34,157 nucleotides of DNA from Discostella pseudostelligera (taxonomy: Eukaryota; Bacillariophyta; Thalassiosirophyceae; Thalassiosirales; Thalassiosiraceae). Below the pieces are notes generated by a model. It worked only from the letters and a program-made list of their open reading frames with translations. It had not been told where the DNA came from and searched no databases. This document shows positions 9,440 to 19,008 of this stretch, piece after piece. The stretch's first letter is position 1, and every line of letters starts with the position of its first letter. Position numbers and translations under genes: made by a program. Where the stretch lies: contig JALLBK010000183.1 of NCBI GenBank assembly GCA_036940085.1, positions 1 to 34,157 on the forward strand, read 5' to 3'.

Positions 9440-9586
9440 GTTGTGGGCATGCCGACATGGTGCCAACGGTGTCGCGTCAAAAAGGGCCATGACAACCATA
9501 ATGTCGGCGACATGTCGGCGACATGGCGATGTGTTGTATGTCGGCATTTTTGAGACTTTTTGCTGACACGACATGGCCGACATATC
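9440..9586. repeat. Cluster of TGTCGGCGACA motifs, right
   Basis: ATGTCGGCGACAT occurs at 9501-9513 and 9512-9524, overlapping by two bases, with degenerate forms GCCGACATGG, TGTCGTGGACATG, TATGTCGGCA and GGCCGACATA around them. It mirrors the left cluster at 8495-8610. The clusters share the motif in both orientations, but I cannot align them as one long inverted repeat. Confidence 0.8.
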
Positions 9587-11688
9587 CTACTAAGCCTCAC
9601 TCAGCTGTCTAGTTACAGAATATACAACTTGGATTGCTCCTCTGAGGAGTCTTACTAATGAGCATAGTGTCTCTTGCAAATTCCTTTTCTCATGACCTTT
9701 TGCTCTTAGCCTACTTCATCACATCTCAGTTTCTTGCTGCATCAATTCCATACTACCATGCATCATCACTTGCTACATGCTACATATCATTCCTCATCAT
9801 CCCCAGCCACCCTGTTGCATCACCACTCACACTATTCCTTGGATTCTTGCTGCTGCATTGATTCTCACTCTCATTCCCTCTAGCAACTTGGTGCGTTTAT
9901 CATGTCACCAATCCGTTTCTCCTTGCTGCAACACTCCTCATCCTCAGCACATTGCTGCAACTTCTCAGCAATCAGCCCTGCTGCTGACATGATTTTAGGT
10001 TGTTAGGAATAAGAACTAATTGTTGGTCTGACAAGAGAACACAATGATCAATTTTAGTAGGTAGCATTTTAGTTTCTACAGCATATCAGACTGTATCATG
10101 GCACTGCTGGACACCATTGGCCATGATCATGGACTTTGCAGTTAGTATATGCTTGTCTGACATTCTTGCCAACTTACTATGACACAATCTATTGTGTTTC
10201 TTGTCACCCCAGCAGCACACCCAAGTTTTCAATGGCAACCTTCGACTTTCCAATAACAGTTAACAGCAGGCCTCACTAATGACAGAGATAGCAGAATAGC
10301 AACAAACAACAACAGGGCTGGATGAAGAGTAAGCAAGAAGAATTGGTTGTGATGTTGATGTTGAAAGGTATTTGTGATACCAAGTGCCAAGTACCAAGAT
10401 GCCTAGTAAGGAAACAGGTTGAAATTTCCCAGTCATTTTCATTTTATTTCTCTTCAGGCTTCAGGATTGGGAATGAACAATGAACCATGATAGTAGAGGA
10501 AGGGGAATTCTCCTGCCTTTGCAGTGAGTGAGATAGTTTTTGGATAACTCCTCACAAGTTTGCAATGCTATTTTGCAACACTCTTCATATCTAGTACCCT
10601 ACTACTACTGCTGCAAAATTCCACAGCTGCAATTGTCTCCACTTATTTGCTGTTTCTGATCATTTTTCCTTCTCAGTCATGATCCCTTGGTAATGCCTTC
10701 CATGACTGTGTACCTCCTCTATCCATGCATCACCATATCTCACGAACTACATGAAGCCTTCAATGAGTGGGCATATTATAGGTGCCATCATGGATAGCCA
10801 TCATAGGGCACATAGGGCTATTATTGGCTGACCACAGCTATGAGGCTGGGCCAAAAACCGAGGGCTTGGTTTCTGGTGGGGTAGAGGACCATAAATGGTG
10901 GTGATGGTATGTGGTATATCTTTGATCTTTGGATGTTCTTGACAATGTATATGGCAATCCTGACAATGATTACATTTAAATGATGATCATGATACAATTG
11001 AAAAGTACCCATGAGACAGTGGTACTAGAGAATAGAGAAAAGGTATAAAAATGATGCAATTTTCCAAATCTGCCAAGCACCAAGAAAAGAACACCAATTG
11101 TCATTTTATTGCTATGCTATTCAATTAAAAATCAAAGCTTGAAGCAGCCCAATCATGGCTCCTCCAGTCAATGTAATCAAAAATCAAATGAATGCATTAC
11201 TGCTATCATTGTCCTGATTATGCCCTCAACACTAACATGAGTGTATGAAAGTAAGTCTGAGATGGCCTGTAGTATTCAAATGATAATATCTCCACTAATA
11301 TGGTTGGTCCTGCTATTGACAGCAACAAGGAAGTTCATTGGAGAGATTTTCTCATGTACAATGTACAGTACAACTGATTTAACCCCCCCATTAATTATGT
11401 TATTGGGGGGTGGATGTGCGATGAGATATTGCTTGTCAATGAGCACTCACACTCCAGAAGAGTGCTGACCTTCTCATCATGATCTGATACTCTAAGCTCT
11501 AAGCCCTCAGGATTTTGGTGTTCTATGTATTGACAGTCATCCTCAGCATTCAGCATGTCATAGGAGTGATCATCATCTCAGCTAGGGCATCAGCATCTCT
11601 CGTCACCAGCACCAGCAGTTTCCCCTGATCCCACCATGCATTGCATCATCATCATTGCTTCATTATTGTGAGCTTGCTTCTCCCAGTG
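9587..11688. other. Two-kilobase intergenic stretch, no gene seen
   Basis: No supportable coding region, RNA gene or tandem repeat. The sequence is moderately AT-rich with scattered CATCATCA words. ATTGCTCCTCTGAGG at 9633-9647 is the exact inverse complement of the 15 bases at the right edge of minisatellite array A (1311-1325), so a fragment of the minisatellite-flanking sequence also sits here. Confidence 0.45.
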
Positions 11689-12612
11689 TCAGACTTAGAG
11701 AATTTTTGTTTTGTCTCTCATTTGTGTGAGCTCACACCTAAACAGTCATTTCTGCTGACAACAGTGTGACACTGCGACACCACCATCCCAACCTTCTTGA
11801 AATACTGTAGGGACAGTGTGAGCTCACAATATTTTCGTGATAGGGTGTGAGCTCACAATGTCCCTGGATGTGCGCTCACACCACGAAACCCCATTGGTGT
11901 GAGCTCACACCACCATCACACCCTGGGTGTGAGCTCGCACAAGCTCATGTTGGTGTGATCACATGATAATTAAACAATATCTTTGCAAGATTATTCAATT
12001 CATACTATCCTGTTGATCAGAGTAAAGATGAGCCTATGAGCATAGCCATGTGCAAATTCAAACTCGAATGTGAGTGGCCTGGTGTGAGCTCACACCTGTG
12101 GATTTCTTTGTGGTGTGAGCTCCTCACACCCAGTGGTTTTCGTGGTGCAAGCTCACACCCTATCATGAAAATATTGTTAGCTCACACTGTCCCTATGGTA
12201 TCTCAAGAAGGTTGGGATGGTGTTGCAGTGTCACACTGTCATCATCAAAAATGACTGTTTAGGTGTGAGCTCACACAAACGAGAGACTAGGGATTGGGCC
12301 CGGCAAAAAATCTGGGAAGGATCCGTGATGGATCCGTGACGGGTACCCGGATCCGGTTCCGGCTGCCATCAGGGCCGTGTTCCTGGCATGCCGGGAACTG
12401 CCCCCGAGGGCTACTATGAGGAAAAAGGTGGCCTTGCATGTGCACATAGGGGGGCACTCATACAACGTCATATGTGGAAGTAGGTGGACATAGTACCCGG
12501 GTGTAGTAACCGGATCGGTCACGGCCAGGCCCGACTTTCCCTACTATCCGGTTTCCAGTGGAGGTTTGACCTGGGCCCACGAGAGACAAAACAAAAAATT
12601 CTTTAAGTCTGA
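11689..12612. mobile_element. Foldback element with GTGTGAGCTCACAC palindromes
   Basis: The left part, starting TCAGACTTAGAGAATT at 11689, and the inverse complement of the right part ending at 12612 (TCAGACTTAAAGAATT) align over roughly 200 bp. Shared landmarks in order are TTTTGTTTTGTCTCTC, GTGTGAGCTCACACCTAAAC, AGTCATTT, CAGTGTGACACTGC, ACCATCCCAACCTTCTTGA, TAGGGACAGTGTGAGCT, ACAATATTTTC and TGATAGGGTGTGAGC. The perfect 14-bp palindrome occurs at 11724-11737, 11897-11910, 12082-12095 and 12263-12276, with variants between. No transposase frame is present. The right arm is interrupted by a second element at 12279-12586; without it the element is about 624 bp. Confidence 0.88.
12279..12586. 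mobile_element. Nested insertion with 8-bp target duplication
   Basis: ACGAGAGA at 12279-12286 is repeated at 12579-12586 and brackets 292 bp of markedly more GC-rich sequence (12287-12578). Removing the insert and one copy restores the right arm of the surrounding foldback element, whose left arm reads continuously through the same place, which is strong evidence for insertion. The insert begins CTAGGGATTGGGCCCGGC and ends GACCTGGGCCC, so both ends carry GGGCCC inverted. An 8-bp duplication and a TAGGG-type start are reminiscent of hAT elements (inference). There is no transposase, so it is non-autonomous. Confidence 0.8.
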
Positions 12613-12835
12613 GAAAAATTGCTAGGATTACATTCAATTTTGTACTATCGAGTTGAGAAAGAATTGCTGAAATTTGTCCGTTCAAGGTCAAGATCAAAGT
12701 CAGAAAAGGTCCGAGTTCCCTCACTGGACAGATAGCTGCACCCTTGAGAATTTCAGTCACTCTCTCTATGGTAAGGTACCTCACTAAAACGTACTCTACC
12801 ATACAGAAGAGGGGGCGCAGCAACATGAAAAGCGG

Positions 12836-13135
12836 GCGATCTCCCGAAAAATTCAAATGATGAAAGTGGAGGGAGAAAATTCAAATCAATTTCAATACTA
12901 ATTCCAGAGAACGTAGAAATTGCTTTCTCAAATTCAAATCAGAAGTATTGAATTCCATAATATGTAAGACGGCATTTCTCGAATTCAAATCATATTTCTT
13001 GAATTTGAATTCAACGGCTACATTCCGATCCATGTAGGAATTCATACGATTCATTTTGAATCGAATTCAAATTCATTTGAATTGGGTGCGAAATTCGAAT
13101 TGAATTTGAATTCAAGAAGAGGCAATTCAATTCAA
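12836..13135. repeat. AATTCAAAT-rich cluster upstream of the secreted repeat-protein gene
   Basis: GAATTCAAAT, ATTTGAATTC and close variants recur many times in both orientations in about 300 bp (for example near 12880, 12930, 12980, 13003, 13062 and 13100). It sits about 330-630 bp upstream of the start codon at 13470. It could be a degenerate satellite or a cluster of regulatory words. The rest of 12613-13469 shows no gene. Confidence 0.65.
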
Positions 13136-13469
13136 TGATTGGGGGCCTCTCGTGGAAGGATGAGAGATCCTCCATTGGAAGGATGAACTCGCAAACACCA
13201 ACAGCCGAAAAGATGGCGCGTTAATTTCAATTTGAGTTGGGCTTTGGCATTCATTCGCTCCTTGCGACGACCAACATGGCTTGTTTCCCATCACCATCAC
13301 CGAACACAACATCATCATGGTGAATGTGCACCACCCTCTCATCTCTCTCACATGACATGAACATATCATAATTTTCACAAATCCGTTTTGACGACGCATC
13401 AAATAATACCATATCAGTATTCATCGACGATATCAATATCATCCTCTCCACAAAAATACAATAACAATC

Positions 13470-15053
13470 ATGAAGATCCAATCTGCCATCGCCATCATCA
13501 CCAGCCTTGTTTCTGCGGTCGAGGCCGGGAAGAACACGACACAAGCGCCAACGCCGACGGTGACCCGTCCCGTGGAGGAGAGCACCCAGCCTATCACACC
13601 TTTCCCCACCCAGGATGTGTCCTCGATTCCTCCGGTATCATCTCCTCCCGCGTCTACCGTGCCCGAGACTTCCCCGCCGGTAAGCTGAATCCTATTGATA
13701 TTGTCTGTGTGTGTCGTCGAATTGTGAAGTGTGATGTGCATTGCGCTAAGAGTATTGTCGTCGTGAACCATGTTGGTTCGATACGCATCCTCGATGGAGG
13801 AAGGTGCTGCTGACGCGTCTGGACTGTCTCGCGCTGATGACGACGTCGTCGACGTCGACGTGGGACGCTGCTAATGATGGTCGATTGACGAGATCGGCAA
13901 TGCGGACTCCTGACTGTGAATCATCTTCCTCTCGTCGATTGATCAGAACAACGAACATGGTACTCGTCGATGGAGGAGAGATAGTGCGAATACCAAGATG
14001 GAGCGCGCGGGTACCAAGATTTAGCTTTGGGTGGGCAGTCTTCTCTTGATCGGAGTGAAGTGTTGCTTGTTGCCATCGTTTGCTAGAACTATTCATCTAT
14101 CGACACGCAATCTCTCACGCATTCTACATGATATCTTCCATTCTCATTCATTCTCACTCTCAACTGGAATGACAAACAACCATCAAACCTTCCATCATTA
14201 CACTATGCAGGTCTCCACTCCCGGCACTGAGCCTCCTGCACCAACTCCCGCCATGTCCATGCCAGACCTCGATTACTTTGCTAGTGGCAAGAGCGGAAAG
14301 GGATCCAAGGGTGGTGCCAAGTCTGGTACGTTGTGTTTGAATGTTGTACATTCTTCACTGAAATGAAGAACATTTGTTCTTTCCATCGATTCATTCTCTC
14401 TCTCACTCTCATCAACTGCTCTAATGTTCTTCAAACAATGTCATCTGTGATACGCAGGCAAGACAGAAGCAGGATGGCACGGAGGTTGGAGCGAAACTGG
14501 CTCTCGGGATGATGGATATGAAGTACATGCCAAGACCGGCAAGGGTGAAGGAGGAGGACATGATGGTGGATGGGACGGTGAAGATTCCTATTCCGATGGT
14601 GGCAAGGCCAAGGCTGCCAAGGCCGAGGGTGCTGGTGGATACGAGGGTGGATGGGATGGTGACGCTCATGAGGCCAAGGCTGGCAAGGCCGGCGAGGGTG
14701 CTGGTGGATCCTACGAGGGTGAATGGGGTGGTGACCATGAGGCCAAGGCTGGCAAGGCCGGCGAGGGTGGTGGATCCTACGAGGGTGAATGGGGTGGTGA
14801 CCATGAGGCCAAGGCTGGCAAGGCCGACGAGGGTGCTGGTGGATACGAGGGCGGATGGGATGGTGACGCTCATGCCCATGACGCCAAGGCTGGCAAGGCC
14901 GGGGAGGGCGGTGGATGGGAAGGTGGATGGGATGGTGCCGCCGATGGTGGCCATGACGCCAAGGCTGGCAAGGCCGGCGAAAGTGGTGGACATGATGGAC
15001 ACGAAGGAGGATGGAGTGATGGTGGATACAGGAGGCTCCTTCGGGCACAATAA
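13470..15053 (+). CDS. Secreted Lys/Gly/Trp-repeat protein, silaffin/cingulin-like (3 exons)
   Basis: Exons 13470-13679, 14211-14325 and 14458-15053 join in frame (921 nt, 306 aa). Introns start GTAAGC and GTACGT and end TATGCAG and TACGCAG. Residues 1-19 look like a signal peptide (MKIQSAIAIITSLVSAVEA). Residues 20-80 are Pro/Ser/Thr-rich. Then comes a lysine cluster, SGKSGKGSKGGAKSGK, and six imperfect repeats of about 22-25 residues, each combining AKAGKAGEG (K-x-x-K spacing), a Gly/Tyr/Trp part such as GGYEGGWDG, and an acidic/His end. The C-terminus reads GGYRRLLRAQ, with an RRLL similar to the RXL processing sites of diatom silica proteins. Alternating Lys-cluster and Trp/Tyr-Gly blocks are the hallmark of diatom cingulins and silaffin-like proteins (family knowledge), so a role in silica-associated organic matrix is inferred. 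Exon 3 has no in-frame ATG. It could also be another type of secreted structural glycoprotein. Confidence 0.8.
14600..15030 (+). repeat. Coding tandem repeat (about 66-75 bp) in the cingulin-like gene
   Basis: Six imperfect coding repeats beginning at GCCAAGGCTGCCAAGGCC or GCCAAGGCTGGCAAGGCC, each followed by a GAGGGTG and GGATACGAGGG-type segment. Copies 2 and 3 (about 14683-14810) are nearly identical, pointing to recent duplication. The open minus-strand frames over this region are mirror images of the repeat, not genes. Confidence 0.85.
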
Positions 15054-17153
15054 GTATTATGCCATGCCAACACTCTCTCTAGAAGAACGCCACACATCTT
15101 TCCACCCTTTCAAGATCTTTCATAAACCAAACATGGAATAACAGCAGAGAGAGATATTATCAATCGCTCTCTCCTTTTCTCCATCACACACACCGTCAAG
15201 TCACACGCTCCGTCAAGAACGTTGCACCTCTCCTACTAAAAACGAGTGGTGGTGTCTGTCATATGTGTAGTTTGGGTGTGTTTGGTCTCAAGAGGAATGA
15301 TATTTCGACCTGTTATCGAGGTTCCTACTGCTTGCGATCATGCATCCCATCTACTGTTACATCCCCGTCCTAGCTTTTGATGAGATACGGCGGGAAACAG
15401 AGTACCCCAATAATTGGACAATAACAATTTTACTTTATGTAATTAAGAATTATTGATTGTTTAATTCACTGACATCTCGATGTTTGCTGCTTGAGAGCAT
15501 AATCTTACCTGTCGTAGAGGAGTGCAGTCTACTATTCAGCACATCATCATTGTAGTGGTATCACTTCGTCTCCCTCAATTCATCATTACATCCATTTATC
15601 TCGTTGTCACAGAATGTGTGTGGCCAAATCCGAAGAACACTGATCATGACACGGACAACCGTAAAAGACGACGGCACAGGTCGATGACGACGACAACGAG
15701 TTGAGTTTGGCAAACTATGAAGTTGTTGCCATCCATTAGCTAGCTCAATATTTCCTACAAGAAACATTACTTCATACATCATCTTCTACATCCATGGCCC
15801 CACTCCTCTGCGATGCACCCACAATCCATATACTACCCCATCTATCACACTTTTCGATAGTAGATTGTTGTGTGACACTTAATGCATTGCAGGTCGCAGT
15901 AGAACAGGGTGACCATGAATCATAGACCGAAGCGTAATACAAAATGGACCTCTTCCTGAACATTCTACCATGAAATATGACGAGTGTCGGTTTACAGCAT
16001 TGGAATATGTAGATGCAGTTTTCTGTCAATGGCTGTTTTCTGACAAAGACTCTGATGAGGTTTCGATGATGGCTCCTCACCCTCACTCCTCGCTCCTCGG
16101 TGAAGAACAATTGACCCGCAGTGTTGGGAATATCGACAAGCGAGGAAGTTCCTTGCTTTTGGAACCTCACGAATACACAACGATGGATATTTTCGTATGA
16201 ATTCCCATCGAAACACGGAGCTGATGTACTTATGATGTATGATGTATCCTCAACAATAACTCTCTTTAACCAGGAATTCATCGTCATTAAGCAGCTATTG
16301 TACAGTCCTTACAGAAAAGGAAGTAGCAATTTACCCACTGATATCAACGATAAAACATTTCCCTCTCGTCTTGTCCATTGCAAATTATTTTCGTCCTCCT
16401 CCCTACACACCTGCGCATCGAAGGCGACGACGACGCCATCACCATCATTCATCATCATCATCCCATCTCTCCCGGAGAAAAGGCTGGACAGTCGACATCG
16501 AAGAGGACATGCAAAGTGAAGATTATGTAGGAGGTAGGCGAGCGACAGCAGTGGCAGTAGCAGCGGTGCGAGCTGGACTGCATGCCTGCTGCTACCACCA
16601 CCAACTAGATAGAGCCGAATGGAGCTTCTGGTTGATGAGATGATGACGACCATAAACTACTCCTAAATAATATGCAGTTGTTGTTGTTGTTGGCGGGAGG
16701 AGAAGATGCGAAGGAAGAGTAGCTTAAAAGACACCCGCGAAGGATATCTTGGCGAGGTTCACTACTAATCTACTGTAGAAATTATCGCCATAGTCGCTCA
16801 AGGTCGCATCTTAGCTTGCATCCAATGCCTATCGCAAAGGAACTAATACATTTAAGACGTAAGTAGAATAATACGGAATTTAGATGGTGCACGGAGAAAT
16901 TAGGCGAAGATGTATTAGTTCCACTGTGAAACCTCAAGGTACAGCTGAGAAAAGCGATGGGGGGCAGAGCTGGCTTGGGAGCATGATGCAGATGCATTCA
17001 AAAAAGGCAAACAAGCCAACACTAAAACCAAACACGCCGCCGCGATGCAATGTTGCTGTTGGGTCTTTGGTCTTTGGCTTCTTTGAATTGTTTTGGTCTC
17101 TCATCCTCCGCATCGTCTGCTACGAATAATATCCGTATCAAAACCATTGAATA
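15054..17153. other. Two-kilobase intergenic stretch, no confident gene
   Basis: The region holds the 3' flank of the secreted repeat-protein gene and the 5' flank of the membrane-protein gene. A minus-strand frame at 15772-16287 (171 codons) is the longest but shows no domain, signal or repeat and I do not call it. Near 16430-16470 there are GAC and ATC trinucleotide runs. GGCGGGAAA at 15389 and GGCGGGAGG near 16692 resemble motifs seen upstream of other genes here. Confidence 0.4.
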
Positions 17154-18576
17154 ATGTCTACTGCCAACGACGAAACCACCAACCAAGACGACAAGCCCGT
17201 CATGGTCCGAGACGACGGCGCTTGCTGCGAGGAGGACTTGGAGTACTCGCCTTCCACAACATCTCATCAACAACAACAAGATGCCCCCGCCTGGACTGAT
17301 TTGGAGAAAAAAATCATGGCATTGAAAGTAGTACCCGTCATCTCCTTCCTATGCATGACCATCATTGTTAGTGCTGCCACTCTTCGACCGGAGTATGATC
17401 AATTTGCATGGATGAAGTATCAGGTGAGTGAATTATTTGTTGCGCATGTGTTTTTTTTTCGAGACGAGGTAGAATGAGAGAATGAGAGAACGAGAGGTTG
17501 TTGCTGTTACGATGAAATGTAATGTAATATTGATGTTGGGATATATGACGTGTGCCATTCCCCATCTGCTCTAACAAACAATAATGTTCTCGGTTCTCGC
17601 TCATTGAATTTCATGCCAATTTATCATTCTAATTCTTCATCATTCATCTTCATTCACATCCTATTGTTCATCATCAACAATCTCTCACACATAAAACAAA
17701 TAGACGCTCCTAACTCCACCCGACTACTGCGACTACATCTGGCTTCCCATCTTCTTCCTCCACGGCCTCTACGTCTACACCACCTTCACTACCAACATCA
17801 CGACCCTACCCGCCCATGCTAAATGGACTGACTTCCAAACCCTTCGATCATCCATTACCATGGCCATGGTCTACCTCATTATATGTCTTGGTACCATCTT
17901 ATCCGTAGTATCCTACAAGGATAGTAAGGATGGATTTGCTTTATTGAATGGATTGGTATGTGTCACTTTGTTGACCATGGTAGCCAAGAATCAACGTGAG
18001 GTGTTTGAGGAGATTGAGGATGAGGTGGTGAAGGTGGAGAAAGCAGCCGAACAACAAGTCGGTGTTGCTGGTAGTTACAGTTACATTCCTGCACCAATTA
18101 TGCAATATGCCTCGCATCGTCTACCATTCGAACTCCACGCGGGACATGCCTTGGCACTCGTCGCCGTCTACCTCTGTGCCTTTGTGGGTTCGTTTGATAT
18201 TTCCTCCTCCATTTATTTAATTGTCGCCAATACCTCTTTGGCCTCCCTTGTTGTACTTGGATTTGCATTATTGTGGAAAGTCCAAGCCTATGGTGCCGGC
18301 GTGGCACTCATCTGGTACCTAATCGGTGTGGCCGTCGAACTCCGTGCTCCTACCCAACCAGTCTACAATTCATTCAGTGATGCAGTTATATTGTCTACCC
18401 AGATTGTTGCCGGCATGGGTGCCACGGCCTTGTCTACATTGGTGGGCATTCGACTTGTAAAGACGGCAATTAAGAGGAATTGGTTGGGTAGGATGATGGA
18501 GAAAATTCATTGTGGTAAGAAGGAGGAAGAGGAGATTGAGGATGGTGGTATTAGTACTGGGTATGTCCATGCTTAA
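17154..18576 (+). CDS. Multi-pass membrane protein of unknown function (2 exons)
   Basis: Exons 17154-17423 and 17704-18576 join in phase 0 (1143 nt, 380 aa). The donor is CAG|GTGAGTG and the acceptor AACAAATAG. The first about 50 residues are hydrophilic, acidic and Gln-rich. Hydrophobic segments follow: VVPVISFLCMTIIVSAATL (about 60-78), YIWLPIFFLHGLYVYTTF (about 100-120), MAMVYLIICLGTILSVVSY (about 143-161), a Leu/Val/Thr stretch after FALLNG, HALALVAVYLCAFVGSF, a segment ending VVLGFALLW, GAGVALIWYLIGVAVEL and QIVAGMGATALSTLVGIRLV, so about eight membrane passes. The tail is charged, with KKEEEEIEDGG. I do not recognise the family, and nothing in the sequence shows a substrate. Splicing restores two membrane segments that neither exon frame shows alone. 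Confidence 0.82.
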
Positions 18577-19008
18577 AAATGAGAGCGAGAGGACAAGAGA
18601 ATTATCACGTTGCGGCTTGTGTGTAAAGACTTCGTCCAGGGAAACAGGCAAGGCGCGGACGAGAGATGAAGAAGGCAGCGGTGTGCCGGAAGGGAGGGGA
18701 ACAAATTAAGCTGATACCTCCTCAAGCACGATAAAGCACGGGGGTTCAGAAGAAGAACTTGACAATGAGATATTAAATAATGTTCGTGTGTGTAAATTTG
18801 AGTATCAAGAGACGGGGAATATTGTACAGTATGTGAAATGTGGCCATCTGGACTACCGAGAGCGTCTTTATTAACCTAACATCATTAGTTGTGTACAAAA
18901 ACAAAGAATGAAGCAACAATAGCCCCTCAATCCTCAATATCACCCACTTCCCCAGCCCAGCCAAGCTTCCCCACTCCATTCACCAGACCAACAATCCCAA
19001 TCTCTCTC
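18577..19008. other. Convergent 3' intergenic region
   Basis: The space between the stops of the plus-strand membrane-protein gene and the minus-strand gamma-SNAP gene. No gene, repeat or structured RNA was seen. It must hold both 3' untranslated regions. Confidence 0.6.

Noticed and set aside
14421..15050. Minus-strand frames of 205-209 codons and a plus-strand 210-codon frame
   Set aside because: They are alternative-frame shadows of the coding repeats; the spliced plus-strand frame ending at 15053 has the signal peptide and coherent repeats.
15772..16287. Minus-strand 171-codon frame
   Set aside because: No domain, signal peptide or homology that I recognise, and overlapping plus-strand frames are equally long in part.
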